64,000 bases of DNA from Datisca glomerata (GCA_003255025.1 QANY01012059.1:496001-560000); one strand, 5' to 3'; positions 1 to 11,900 are shown, counted from the stretch's first letter. Numbers and translations: made by a program. The notes: a model not told the origin generated them from the sequence alone.

Positions 1-420
1 TCATGGAGCATTGTGAAGTTTATGGGTATCCTTCTTCTCTTTTTAAGGAGGACATTGACGTGATCAAGAGGGCGTATGGCATCCCTAAGTATGTCTCAGA
101 TGAGGCTGTCAAATGAGCACCAATTAATTAGTGCTCCTAGGCATGAAGAAGTGGCGTTGTACTTGGTAGCTCTAAAGTGCGGGATGAGGCTTCTCCTACA
201 CCCTTTCCTCAGGTACAGGTTTTCCACCACTAGGTTTGCTGGCCCAACTCCAACCGAATTCATGGAGGACTCTAATCTTTTGTTGGGTCCTCTAGCGATG
301 AGGGCTTCAGCGTGGATGAGTTTCACTACATTCTCTAGCTAAAGACAACCCCGTCAGAGCAAGAGAAACAAGGCTCATCCTCGAGGAAAAGGATGGTATT
401 GCGTCAGTAGTAGAGCTGGG
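1..420 (+). pseudogene. Extra-ORF (PF04195-like) relic of gypsy element A
   Basis: This is a fragment of the antisense extra ORF of gypsy element A, whose pol lies on the minus strand further right. An ATG at 3 opens a frame with the segment VIKRAYGIP, which stops at 114-116. Another frame (about 130-340) then carries EEVALYLVALKCGMRLLLHPF. The pattern 'VALY-x-ALK-x-G-x-R-x-LHPF' is typical of the N-terminal domain of plant gypsy extra ORFs (PF04195, putative gypsy type transposon). The frame change and stops mark it as broken. The left end lies outside the window. Family assignment is from motif resemblance only. Confidence 0.5.
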
Positions 421-960
421 GGAGTGAAGGGGATCATTTGTGGCATCTTGTCCTGGTAAAAGGACTGCAAAAACATTAGATTCGTGATCTCTAAGGACTG
501 GGAATGTCTTCCTAGGAATCTATAGCTTGCATTTTTTTATTCCCCAAGCTTTCAGGACTATAGATAACCTCACATTGACAATACAGGTAGGCTTCTTATG
601 CTCGGGCTATATACTAACCTTACTTGTATCATTTTGCAGCTTGAAAGAAGAAGCCTAGGAAATTCCTTACCCAACTTCAATCCTAGATCTTAGGCATAGC
701 CAAGCTGTCTACTGAAGAGAAGTAGAACTCTTTGTTGACTTCACAAGAATCTATGTATAGGGTTGGGTTATAGTTAGACCTTCTAGAAGGAATTGAAGCT
801 GATTTGACAGACAAGTCCCAATGTCTCATCTGTATGAAGTCTCTCACATGGTTATTCTGCTATTCGTTTGCTATGCCCATAGCATGTTCGGAAAGCTTGT
901 CTACCAAAACCCTTTTCTTGCTCTCGAGCTTGGTCTTGAGGTTTCACTTGATTGTGTTGT
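421..960. other. Unassigned remainder of gypsy element A
   Basis: No gene is recognisable here. By position, between the extra-ORF relic and the integrase remains, this would be the end of the extra ORF and the non-coding 3' region of element A, but no frame or motif proves it. Confidence 0.3.
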
Positions 961-1180
961 CACTACCTCTACCTGCATAGTACACTAAGGGTGAGCTGAT
1001 GATGAGGTGAAGTGTTTGATACCGAGATGCTCGCATGTCTAGTTCACTACCACTACCTTAATTGTGTTATTCACTATCTCTACGTGCCCAGTAGACTAAG
1101 GGTGACCTGGTGATGATGTGAAGTGTTTGATAATAAGATGCCCGCGTATGTCCAATTCAACTTTGCATTATCGAGTGTTT
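961..1180. repeat. Tandem duplication, 111-bp unit, two copies
   Basis: Two diverged copies follow each other. The stretch 'actaagggtga' at about 983 recurs at about 1094, a period of 111 bp, and flanking text such as 'gaagtgtttgata' is shared. The second copy ends directly against the LTR that begins at 1181. On the minus strand the last bases before the LTR read like the DN-x-K part of an integrase core, so the duplication may involve integrase DNA of element A. Confidence 0.6.
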
Positions 1181-2396
1181 TGTCATTGTTGGTAATGATT
1201 GTGTTTTTACCGTAATCAAGGTGACAATTTTGATGATGATAAATAATAAGTGGATTAATATTCTAATTAAGTGTGTATGTTCTAAATAATGTGAAAACAA
1301 GATTGAAAACACTTAATCTTAAGTGTTTATGCAAAAAGAATAAAGGGCAATCCAAACCGTAAATGATGAGATACGCATGACATATTACGAATGGCACGAA
1401 ACATATCAAACGAACTCTAAATGGCCTAAATCAAAGTGGCTGAACTTAGAATGCTTCAAGGAATTCAGAATTGGTCGAAACTCCTATGAACAAGATCATA
1501 GAAGACCAAACCGAATAGAATTATGTGTAAATGTCTAAGCCAAGTTTACCCCAGTTCAGTGTCCAAACCGGCTTAATTTTAGGGTCATACCGGTGGATCG
1601 ATTTAGAACCCGTCAGATCAGTTCCTTGAATGGTGTGACCGGTTTATAGAAATGGCAATTACTTTCCTAATTTCTTAAACTAATCAGACTGGTGGAGAAA
1701 CCGGTGTGATCAATTTGTCAAAAAGGAAATCTTCTTGACGATCGACCTGTTTGGTTCTCCAACCGGTCTGACCGGTTTCAATAGTGATTTTCAACACTAT
1801 ATATACCCCATGACATTTTCATTCCAACACACCTCTCCACATCTCTCATCTCCTCTCCGATGAAGTTCTGTAGAGTTCAATATTTTGAGAGGCTTGTATT
1901 TTGAGCGAGAATTTGAGAAATTTTCTAGAGAAAAGCTATTAAATATTGTGAGTGAAAAATTGAGAGATTTACTCTTTGAGAGAGTAAATGATTTTGTAAG
2001 AGATTCAAAAATCTCAATAGAGCTGCATTGTCTAGGTCTGATTGGCACCATAAGCCAATAGGATTTGTAAATGTTTGGCTTTACCGTTAAAGAGATCATG
2101 AGGGAAAAATCTTCAAAGGGGATCTTTGGAGCGTGGTCGTAGAGATAGGTTTTCCCGAATCACATAAAAATATTGTATGTCAAATCTCCATCTTCCATAC
2201 TCTCTTTATATTTACATGAATTTTATTTTCAGTATTTAATTGCTTGCATGTTTAATTCCCATAATTTAATATTCTGCATTTATTGCTAGATTGTTTATGT
2301 GTATTAATATTTAGTTCAAGTAATTTGATTTTCAAGTTTTAAAATCTATCTTTTTGGCTTTTTCCCTTAATAAAGAGGTGCTATATTGATCCTTCA
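1181..2396 (+). mobile_element. Probable solo LTR inserted in integrase of element A
   Basis: The block starts TGTCATTG and ends CCTTCA, so it has TG...CA termini. It is flanked by an imperfect 5-bp duplication, TGTTT (1176-1180) and TGTGT (2397-2401). A TATA-like run (tatatatacccc) lies near 1798, and several 'accggtctgaccggtt'-type motifs lie upstream of it. It interrupts minus-strand integrase coding sequence, which resumes to the right at 2397 (reading ...IFDIPHT up to the junction). The start with GATGATAA-type text resembles LTRs of copia SIRE/Maximus elements, but that is weak. The right border could instead be at about 2248, where another TGTTT follows a CA. Confidence 0.5.
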
Positions 2397-2757
2397 TGTG
2401 TGAGGTATGTCGAATATGTAGATTATGTTCTTCCATATGAAGTCAATCTTTTTGTGTTCAGTTATCGTGGCTAGTTACTCTGTTCACACCCACTTGGTGA
2501 AATAGTCTATGGCATAATACCTGATCTGTTTTGTCCTTTCCCCAAGAGTAGAGTCCCTATCAAGTCCACCCCACAGAGTAAAAGGCCATGAGCTGGGTAT
2601 GAAAGTCTATAGCTCTGAGGTTGGTGGGGATATTTACAGACCTCTAACACTTTGTTAAAATTTTCATAAAAATTTTGGTGTCAAGGAGGCCATGGTGGGC
2701 TAGTAGTATCCTTGCCTTTTAGGCTTGTGGTGTAGGCCGTGCACTGTGATTTCGCAT
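2397..2757 (-). pseudogene. Integrase fragment of gypsy element A
   Basis: Read on the minus strand this is part of a Ty3/gypsy integrase, which inserts the element's cDNA into chromosomes. Recognisable pieces in order are RNHSARPTPQA, GVDLIGTLLLGKGQ (around the first catalytic Asp), YYAIDYFTKWV and IFDIPHT. Several frame changes and stops break it. The N-terminal side stops at 2757 where CACTA-1 is inserted, and the reading continues at 9071 (YMVRKVHEEVC), which reconnects the integrase across the CACTA. The C-terminal side is cut by the LTR at 2396. Confidence 0.75.
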
Positions 2758-2970
2758 CACTACTATAATTTTGGTTTTAGATGACAACCACATATTATTT
2801 ATACAATGACAACTCTCTAAAATCCGTCAAACAAAAATAGTGCAGGGTTGGGTAATTTGGGTAAGATGACAACTCAAAAATTAACTGTCATCGATATGTT
2901 ATCTACTATGACAATTAATTTTTGGGCTATCAATATAACTTCTTATTATGACAATGGAATAAAACCTATT
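2758..2970. repeat. CACTA-1 left terminal and subterminal repeats
   Basis: This end carries the CACTA inverted terminus followed by repeated TGACAACT/TGACA motifs in both orientations (atgacaac, actgtcatc, atgacaatt, atgacaatgg). Such subterminal repeats are typical transposase-binding sites in CACTA elements. The stretch aligns with 44721-44930 of CACTA-2, so both belong to one family. Confidence 0.75.
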
Positions 2971-5900
2971 ATTGTATTATGGTGTAAAAAGTTTACTATT
3001 TACCCTAAAGTTCATTTTCTTTACGAAAATGCCATACTATATAATCAATCTAAACCTAATTTGAGCCTACTCTCTCGAACTCCTCTCTCTTTGATACTCG
3101 CTCGAACTAGAAAATTTCATACGAACTCGAAGCTCTCTCGAACTCCTCTTTGTCACTTTGAGCCTGCTCTCTCTCTACACTGCTCTCTCTAACTCATCTG
3201 TGCACTTCTCTCTCTCTCTCTCGATACTCCTCTCTCTCTGCTACTCAATCGTCTTTGATCTGTTCTCTCGATTTTGAGTTAGGATTTTGATTTTTTGTGT
3301 TCTGTTTGTAGCTTTTGTGTTCTTAAGATTCTTGGTTAGCGATCTAATTCCCGTTTTGGTTTTCCTTACTAAAGGAATCTTTCTTGAGTTATGTTTGTAT
3401 CTTTTATATGTGTGCTTAAGTTTCTTGGCTATTGATCTAATTCGTGTTTTAGTTTTTAATGAAGGATAGTATATCGACTTAAGAATATAGTTTTTTCTCG
3501 TAAAGTTATTTCCAAATCGTTGACTGTTTTTAAATATTTTAGGTCTGTTTTCTCATGTGTTTCTCTTAGCAATTATTTCATACCTGAGAACTGTATGCCA
3601 TAAGAAACAGAGAGTCTGCAGAAGAAGTTAAAGAAATTTAGTTACTGATTTTGCCTTTTCTTGCTACATATAAGTTATATAGTATAGTTCATGGCTGTTA
3701 TAAAGCCCTTATCAGCTATGATGATTGCACTCTTTACACTTCCAGGATGTATCGCATTGATGGTTACTCTTGAATTTCTTGCCTGCAAGATATCAAGAGA
3801 AACTCAAGTGAGTTATGCAAACCTTTGTCTTTATACCAAGGTATTGTTTTTGTTCATGGAAGTTCTTAAGATTCTATGTGCTTGCTGGGAGGAGAACATA
3901 AGAGAATATAAGCATTCTAGTGAATATGGAATAAGGATTATACTAAAAGAAATAGGTTTTAGAGATTTCTCTTTGCTTTATATTGTTTTAAGATTCTATA
4001 ACTCAACTTTGAGGTTATAATCACATTTGACACGCTTGTGAACATGGTTTTAGAGATTTCTCTCTGTTTTACATTATTTTATTTTTTAAAAATCCATCAT
4101 CTCCTTTAATTTTTTTTATGAGTTTATGCATACCAATACCATGTCAGGTTCCTCCTGGTCATTTTCTCCCTCTCTATGGCATTTAGGTTATGCTTAGAGA
4201 ATTATTATATTTCCTCTTTTGTGCTTTAGTCTAAAATTTCTTACTATCAATGCAGAGGGTAAGACTCTGTCAATCAGAATTCAATTTATCAGGTTGGATT
4301 TTGAAGTTGTTGGAATAAACTAGATGTAGTTAGGAAGATGTTGGTCTATTCTTTTCTTTTTGTTAGGTTATTCAATTTTTTCCAGCTTGATTCTATAATC
4401 ATTGATCTTTGAATTACATATATGATTTTAATATTGATTTAATAGATGTGTCAAGATAAGCATTGGGTAACAAAGATCAAAGCATTGAGTAGCATGGATT
4501 TGACACTAAAATTTAGTGAAGTGCAATCATGGTTATACTCTATTTTAGCTTTAACATTTCATAAGCTTTTGAAGAGCCGACCTTGATCCGTACTTCCTCT
4601 TCTTCTTTCATTATCATTGTACTCTCTTCAAATAATGAGCATTCAGGAAAGGAGGGCCAAGAGCTACAACTCTGGTGTTTTCTTACTACTTGATCACAAT
4701 TTAGAGTCTTTCTAATACTTTTCACTGCATTTCGATGATGTAAAGGTGCTTTTGCCAGAAATCTAAGAAGTAACTAGTAGAGCAGTGATAACTCTCCTTA
4801 ACTGTTATGTTTAATTCTACAACACATGCATTGAATAGCAGCCAACTCAACATGGTGCACAAAACAAGTAATATGCTCTTTATACCTATAGTATTGAGTT
4901 CACACTCATTTCAGTAATTATCACTACTGTAAGATCTGGCCAACAATATGTCCTATAAATTATATAATGAGAAAACTAGCAATACCATCAGTGGCAACTA
5001 GCAACAATAGTAGACGTCATATTTTCATCAATAACAATAATCTTATGTCTTACATAGCATGCAAACTGAGCTTACGAGCTTTGGAGATGTTTTGTGCACT
5101 AATCCAAAACTTTCACATTAAGAAATCCCATGAATATATCATCTTTATACGCAACATTAGAGCACCATCAGAAGCTTAATGTAACTAAGAAAATTGTGCA
5201 CTTGAAAGATGCCCATAGCCACTTAATTTAAGTAATTTTACCTTTGGGTAATAGCCTTATTAGACTAAAGGTTCCATAAGAAAAATATATATTTCAATGG
5301 TGAACATAATATGCAGAACTAATCAAATAAAATAAGACATAAGACCAATAATTGGTTTGACCTTTTTGGTCATTGCGAAAGAAATGAAACCACTTAGACA
5401 TTGTCCACTACTTTACAAGAAGAAGAACATACCACCATATGTCATGCCTGAAAGAATCTGAACTAGAACGTCTTATTTTTCAAATGATATAGAATACTTG
5501 GATTCCTTCAACTTCCTTAATTTTCTATGTGTGAGTATTTCTAACACTAAGCTATTGTTCTTTTGCTTTTTATGTGCAATGATAGTTTTTAATAAATATG
5601 TCGCATTAGTAGTTTAATCTATAATCTTTTATTTTATTTCTTACTAGTAAATGGTAAAATTGAGAGCCAACCAGCAGTATATAGGACTTAGGAAGGATAA
5701 TCAGTATTAGTTTACTCTCATTCTAGTTTATTTAATAGTACATCAATTTGTCATGCAATGCACTAATCAAAGAAAGTAATCTTACTTTGTGTTTAATTAT
5801 TTTAGTCTGTGTTTGATCTTGTATGGCATAGCTCAGGAATGGGTACCATTTACCCTGTTCTTGTATATTTAGTTTTAGAATTCTATATTATCTCAAATTA

Positions 5901-7860
5901 GTTGTGTTCAATTCTTTTAGTTTATGTTGGTTCTTGTGTTTTGATTCTATATTTTTAGTTTTAGTTTATTTTTTGGTTCTTGTTTTCAAGACATGTACAT
6001 ACATAAACTAAGTTGGTTTGCTTACAAACTCTTATTTAACATTTTTCAAATTATCGATGAGCAAGCAAACTCATAATCGCCCAATTTTGAAGTATTATTT
6101 TGAATTATAGGTCTTTTTATATTATTGAGGAGGTTTCATCTAGCTCATAATTTAAAAAGCTCCCCATATCAGATTTCAATTTTACAAAAGGCAGATGAAA
6201 TGTGATCCTCTAAACACTACATATCCATGAGATATACCTATTAGATATCCATTACTGAGTATAGATGTGTTCTAATTCTCTTTGACTTCCAATACGTGAA
6301 AATCAAGTGGTGGTGGTGGTTGGAGAAACTGGCTAGGGAAGACTACTCAGGTTCCTTAACATCTTCATTAGCATTAGCACCCCCCCCCCCAAAAAAAAGT
6401 TTAGAAATAAAACCTTAATGTGGAGTTACTTTGCTTATTGACTATACTGGCATGTGGGTTTTATTTTTAGTATTTGCATAAAGATGGTTACACCACCAAT
6501 GATATAGTGGGTGTACCGAAATGCAGGCATGTGGCAACGAGTGTTGCAAAAAGAGTTAGTGAAGAGATGGAGTGTGCTCTAAGTGATAAAGTTATGCTAT
6601 TCATTTTTAGGGCTTGAACGGCCCTAACACCATTATTAAGGTGAGTTTTCCTTTTCACTCTCAAAGCAAAATAGGTGTAGTCCAAGGACATTTCCTCAAG
6701 GTTTTCATTGTTCTGCTGGTTAATGAATGAATTGTCATAGCGATGTCATGTGAATTAATTTCTCTAACTTCGTCAATTATATAATAGTTTAGTGTATTGC
6801 ATACTAAATCTGATTTTATGTTTTGTAGTATATGATGGATGTAGTACTTCTACAAGGGACTCTGAAACTTGAGAAGTACAAGTAAGTTTTAGAGAATTCC
6901 AAATTGCAAAAGACACAATATAGTTAGTTGATTAAATGTACTTTCTTATGGCCATTGCATGCTCTTTATAAAAATATAAATGGTTATCTGCACATTGCCT
7001 ATTTTCTTTAAAACGGTGGTGTTTGTTTGCCTGAATTTATTTTAATTAGGTAAATGATAGCACATGGGCATTCCTGCAATTAAGATCAGCACAATGGTTT
7101 ATTAAATGCATTTTCTATAGGAAAATGTGCATATTAAATGCAATGCTACGCTTCACTTAGGTCGCCATCATTGCATCGATAAGAAAAGGTAGGACCGACT
7201 AAAATAATGAAAGCCCTATTAATCTTGAATTTTATGTATTGATTCTTGCCTCTTTTCTATGGTTTCTATAATTGCAAACGGCCTAATAGAAACCTATCAT
7301 GGGAATTAATTGGTGCTTAACCCTTTATGTTTGCTAGGTCTATATGATTCAAATTCCAGTAATATCTCTTTCATGCTAATGCTTTTGCGTCCAATCTCAA
7401 TCTTGATATGTTAGAATTTATTTATTTCAGTTTCCCAACAAGAAATCTGGTTTGACAGAAAGGCTGTTTTCTTCATGTTATGAGGTGAGTATTATGTTGC
7501 CTGGACATGATGTTAAGAAGTTTTTTTTTCATCCGATAAGTTATTTTATTTAAATTCATTTGGAAGTTGTGTGTATCTCTTAAAGTTCATATTTTTCTTT
7601 GACTATTGATAATAGGGAAGGTATATTTTTTATCTAAAAGATATACTTTTGATGATTTATTCTTGATTGTTGTTGATAATTATTGTGAAAAAATTGTTAG
7701 AAAATTGTATGTTGAGACCTTTCTCATTTTGAATTGTTATAAAATTAATGTTACATTTCCATTTTGTTTAGAGTTTCTTTTGAATGAGGAAAGCGGTTTA
7801 GGTGCATGTGCTTTTTTAATTAACTTGATATCTCTGCTTGCATTTTTGCCTTCAATCTAA

Positions 7861-8225
7861 TTCAATATAATTACAACTTGTTGGAAAACCTTCTTATTAT
7901 CAATTTTATTCATTTACCTCTTGTTTGACTATTTCTTTTCAGAGTAGTGTCATAGTTTAATCCATCTAAATTGTCCTTGTGTCAGCTCTACTTAAACTAA
8001 CAATAAATAATTGTAAATGGTTGGGCAACCTTCTTCCCGTCTATTCTATATAATTACAACTTGTAGGAAAACCTTCTTATTATCAATTTTATTCATTTAC
8101 CTCCTGTTTGACTATTTCTTTTCAAAGTAGTGTCATAGTTTAATCTATCTAAATTGTCCTTGTGTCAGCTCTACTTAAACTAACACTAAACAGTTGCAAA
8201 TGGTTGGGCCGCCTTCTTCCGTCTT
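7861..8225. repeat. Tandem duplication of 183 bp inside CACTA-1
   Basis: Two copies, 7861-8043 and 8044-8225, are nearly identical. Both hold 'ataattacaacttgt', 'ccttcttattatcaatttt', and 'gtccttgtgtcagctctac'. The few differences suggest a moderately recent duplication after or during the life of the transposon. No coding role is evident. Confidence 0.85.
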
Positions 8226-8727
8226 TTCTATTTGTTTAGTTGTTTGATTGCCTTTGATATTTTAAATGTATTTGCATTATTGGATCTCCTAGTGAATTTA
8301 TATGCGGCTTGTCAGTTTGCTATTTTTTGGCTTCTTTTTGTCCGTTGTTTCCTCCTTTGAAAATTTGTTTGTGTCCTTGTTAGTGTTTTTTAATTAATAC
8401 TAAAGTTGAAGTACATAGCAGTAGTAGATAGGACTGTCAATACTTTGCATTGCAAGTGCTTGATTAACTCCTTTCATAGAGTATTCAATAGCCGAATGTT
8501 TTCAGATATTTTAAAATAAAAAGAACTTTTCTCTTATTAATTACAAATATAGAGGATGCAAAGATCCATTAGAAAAGTCCATTAATCACGTGTTCGTTTA
8601 TATTTAGCAAATTAACAAGCAGAAACATCTTTTAGAATTATAATCATTATAATTTTTATTCTATTTTTATTGTATAATACTATTTGCCAAGCTTTTATTT
8701 AATTAAATATTTTTTTTTCTTTTCTTA

Positions 8728-9067
8728 AACTTTAGATGACGGGGATTCCCCGTCATCATTTTTATTTTGGTGGTACCTAAAATGACGGGGATTCCTCGTC
8801 ATCTGGAGTATACGTGGAGTAACTTTAGATGATGGATAATCCCGATCATCTATCTACTTTTCGTGGTACTTTAGATAAAGGGGAATCACTGTCATCTATC
8901 TACTTGTCGCGGTACCTATGATGACGGGGATTCTCTGTAATTGTACATCATTATAATGATGGTTTTTTTAAATGACTAAAGATGATGGCCCGGTAGATGA
9001 TAGTTAGAAAGCCGTCAATATAGGGCTATAATGACGAGTTTTACCCATCAACATTTTTGTAGTAGTG
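8728..9067. repeat. CACTA-1 right subterminal repeat array and terminus
   Basis: About five copies of a degenerate palindromic unit, best seen as GATGACGGGGATTCCCCGTC, lie at about 8735-8945. They are spaced by 'ggtacc' and 'ctacttttcgtggta' text. TGATGG-type motifs and the inverted CACTA end follow. The palindrome and its repetition suggest binding sites for the element's transposase. The matching right end of CACTA-2 (55060-55307) holds the same units. Confidence 0.8.
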
Positions 9068-9070
9068 CAT

Positions 9071-11199
9071 ACTTCTTCATGAACTTTTCTCACCATATAT
9101 AAATCCTCACCAAGGTTGACGCACCTTATGTAAGGATAGGCAATGATTTGTTGTCCAAGGCCTCATTTACGATTACGTAGTTGGCAGACCTAAAACGTAA
9201 TTTCTGATTTCCTTTTTGTGTGATGTAGAACTTATTCTCATAGGTATAAAAAATTGGGGTGATCTAGGAGGGGTTCTCTACAGCTTTGTCTGTCTCCATT
9301 ACCTTATTTTCACTAATATTGGGATGGGATTAGCACTCCATTATGGCAGTCTTACTAATCTATGAATCAAACACTGAAGCTAGCTTTGCTAGAGCATTTG
9401 CTTTCATTTTTTACTTTTGGGGATCTAGTGAATTTAGTATGAATTTGATTGTGCCAGAGCTACCTTTACTCGGGTCAGATACTTGGTCATGTTATATGTC
9501 TTTGTCTAGTACTCTTCAGTTATTTGGTTCATTACTAGTTGTGGATCACTGTAAACCTGAAAAAGTACTCGCGTTCATTGACTGACCTAACTTCAAACCA
9601 GCTAGTATTGTCTCATACTGTGCTTCGTTGTTGGAGGCTTTGAAAGTGAATCATAGAGTATATTCAGTAGGTCAAGACGCTGTCAATTTCTATCAGTATT
9701 GTGTCCTAGGAGGGAAGAGTCTTGTCTATAATGAAGTTTGCCATAGCTTTACCCTTAATAGCAGTCTTAGGTGTGAACTAGAGCTCAAATTCACTAAGTT
9801 CTATGGGTGTTTAAAAACAAATCAAACTTAACTGAATTGAAAATTTCGGTTCTTCATGTGTGTTCTATTCGGTTCGGGAAAATCGTCGAACCAAAGTTTC
9901 GGTTTGGTTCAGAATTTTGGTGGCTTTCGAATTGAACAGAACCGAAACATTAAAGAAATATTATTTTTTTATTTTTTATATGTAATTTTTTATAAAACCG
10001 AACCGAACCAAAACTCTAATTATTTATTTTTTTCAATAATATAATTTAGAAATTATTTTTAATTAATAATACCAAACCGAAACTTACGGATAAGTTTGGT
10101 TTGGTTTTGTCGCTGAACCGAACCATGAACACCCATACTAAGTTCTATTGCCCACTTGGCCATCCGTCCTGAAGTCTCTGGCTTTTGATGTACCTTTTTA
10201 GGGGAGATTTGTGAGTACTCCGATAGAATGTGCTTGGAAATAGGGTCGAATTCTTCCAAAGCTGTTAAAAAGGAAAAAGGCAATCTTTTCCAGCTACGAA
10301 TAGATCATTTCTACACCCATGCATGTCCTTATGTATTCTTTTAGGGTGAGAAATGCACGTTGACACTTCTCCATCCCCTTGAAAGATGCATTCTTTCTTA
10401 TCATTTTGAATAAGAGGAGACATTTTTTTGTGGCTAGGGATATGAACCTTCTTTGATAGTCTAGGGTGGTTCCATTTTAAGCAGATCTCTAATCTTTTCT
10501 AGATTTCATTCTATCCCAAGGATTTCACAAGCTTACTCCGAACGCGCATTTAGCAGGCCCCTTCAACATGTCAAAGGTTTTTGTCAAATCTGTTACATGG
10601 TCAGTGGACTCCCTACTTTTTACAAGCATTTCATCCACATATACCTCTATATTCCATGAGATTTGTTTTGAGAATACCCTGTTCACTAACCTCTAGAATG
10701 TGGCTCATGTATTCTTGAGCCCCATGTGCATTACAGTGCAGCAGTATATCCCGTTGCTGATGATAAAATGGTTTTCTCCTTGCGTGATTGATGCATCAGA
10801 ATCTTGTTATACCATATGTAGCCGTCCATTAAACTAATTGGTCTACTCTTGAGAAAAGGCAAATTGTCCTTAGGGAACGCCTTGATAAGGTTTGAGAATT
10901 CAATACAGACGTTTCATTTCCCATTGGCCTTCTTGACTAGGATGAAGTTAGCCAAGCATTCCGGGTAGTGGGCCTCTCTGATGAAACCTGCCCCGAGCAG
11001 TTTCTCTACCTCCTCATTGGTAGCTTCATTTCTTGTATGACTGATGTTCCTTATTTTTTGTTTAATAGGTTTAAACTTTATGTCGACATTTAGGTGATGG
11101 ATGATGACCCTTGCCTCAACACCTGGCATGTCCTCTTGTGTCCAAGCGACCGCGTCTTTGTTCCTATGGATGAACGAAATCAACCTCTTCTTTTTGCTC
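9071..11199 (-). pseudogene. Pol fragment (RT, RNase H, start of integrase) of gypsy element A
   Basis: Minus-strand Ty3/gypsy pol, read from high to low coordinates. The RT begins near 11183, has GFIREAHYPECLANF and VKKANGK at 10914-11010, and continues as CIEFSNLIKAFPKDNLPF. The catalytic box reads YVDEMLVKS at about 10615-10641, with Glu where the second Asp of YVDD is expected. RNase H text, including MKANALAKLAS, lies near 9380-9410. The integrase start YMVRKVHEEVC is at 9071-9110. Stops and frame changes are frequent and a MITE (9803-10136) splits the region. It is a dead relic, but the domain order is clear. Confidence 0.75.
9803..10136. mobile_element. 334-bp MITE, Mutator-like by its 10-bp target duplication
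   Basis: The insert has short inverted ends, ATGGGTGTT at the left and AACACCCAT at the right. A perfect 10-bp direct duplication ACTAAGTTCT flanks it (9793-9802 and 10137-10146). The interior is AT-rich with GGTTCGGTTCGG-type motifs on both strands and no coding capacity. A 9-11-bp duplication points to the Mutator superfamily. The GGTTCG motifs also occur in hAT-like MITEs, but the duplication is longer than their usual 8 bp. It sits inside the RNase H region of element A. Confidence 0.8.
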
Positions 11200-11900
11200 T
11201 AGGCAGAGTAACGATCTGATTTGCACTAATCTATTGGGGTCTTTAGGAACCAAGAGTACTAATTTCAATGGCTCTAATAGTTCTCTGTGGAGCTGATCTT
11301 CAGAGGTCGTTCTTGTCATTGCAACCAGCTCCTTTTTCTCTTTTAGAGCAGCCGCGTAGCATTCCCTAGCAGAGTTATGATCCCCTCATACCAGTCCCAC
11401 ACAAGTGGGGGTGGGGACTTGATCACCAGATGATAGGTCGAAGGTAACACTTTGAATTTGTGTACGAAGGGTCAGCCTAATATGGCGTTGTACACTTTAG
11501 TGCACCTTACAACTTAAACTCGATCAACTTAGTGGCAAGGCGTGATGCCTCCCCTACGTTCAATGACAACTTAGTTAACCCTTAGGTATCACCTCATGTC
11601 CGTTGAATCCTACTAGTGGAGTCAGACAGGGATGAAGCTGCTTGAGATCCAGACCCATCTAGATGAACTTCGAATGGCTCAAGATGTCTGACGAGCTCTT
11701 ATCCTTGATTAAAGTTCTCCATACCTCAATTTTAGCTATTAAGGGAAATAACTAGTGCATCAGTGTGATGTTGGTGGACCCAATGTGCTTCCTTTCTATG
11801 AACTCTATGAGCTCATCTGTCTTGGAGCTCGATTGGGGTAGAACGCTTCAGATGGTAGGGTGCTTAGCTTCTCGAGCATAAGCCTTCCACTTTGGTTTGG
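11200..11900 (-). pseudogene. Protease/RT-linker region of gypsy element A
   Basis: Minus-strand reading gives the text that follows the gypsy aspartic protease. Around 11370-11480 there is VIKFPTPTCVGLV and then GDHNSARECYAAALKEKKEL, equivalent to the conserved 'KFPT-x-G-VG-x-x-x-GDQ-x-AR-x-CY' stretch of Tat-type proteins. I could not find an intact DTG/DNGSS active site. The region joins the RT at about 11183. It is broken by frame changes. Confidence 0.5.

Larger units (their letters stand above)
2758..9067. mobile_element. CACTA-1, CACTA (En/Spm-type) DNA transposon, 6.3 kb
   Basis: The element begins CACTACTATAATTTTG and ends with the inverse TTTTTGTAGTAGTG. A 3-bp target duplication CAT (2755-2757 and 9068-9070) flanks it. 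CACTA ends and a 3-bp duplication define the superfamily. Removing it restores continuous minus-strand integrase reading of element A, which confirms both borders. The inside is AT-rich, about 6 kb, with only short open frames. I see no TNP2-type transposase, so it is probably non-autonomous. Exon-like pieces exist, for example an open frame at 3691-4020 with a GTGAGT donor-like site after residue 39, but I recognise no gene in them. A C10A8 run lies at about 6381-6398. Confidence 0.9.

Noticed and set aside
2241..2253. Alternative right end of the LTR at 2248 with perfect TGTTT duplication
   Set aside because: Integrase reading resumes only at about 2397, and the text from 2249 to 2396 looks like a continuation of the LTR, so 2396 is preferred despite one mismatch in the duplication.
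3691..4020. 109-residue open frame in CACTA-1
   Set aside because: Has a hydrophobic start and a donor-like GTGAGT but no recognisable domain and AT-rich composition. Not enough for a gene call; mentioned within the transposon entry only.
6381..6398. C10A8 run as a functional tract
   Set aside because: A simple homopolymer junction with no neighbouring element borders; prone to sequencing error.
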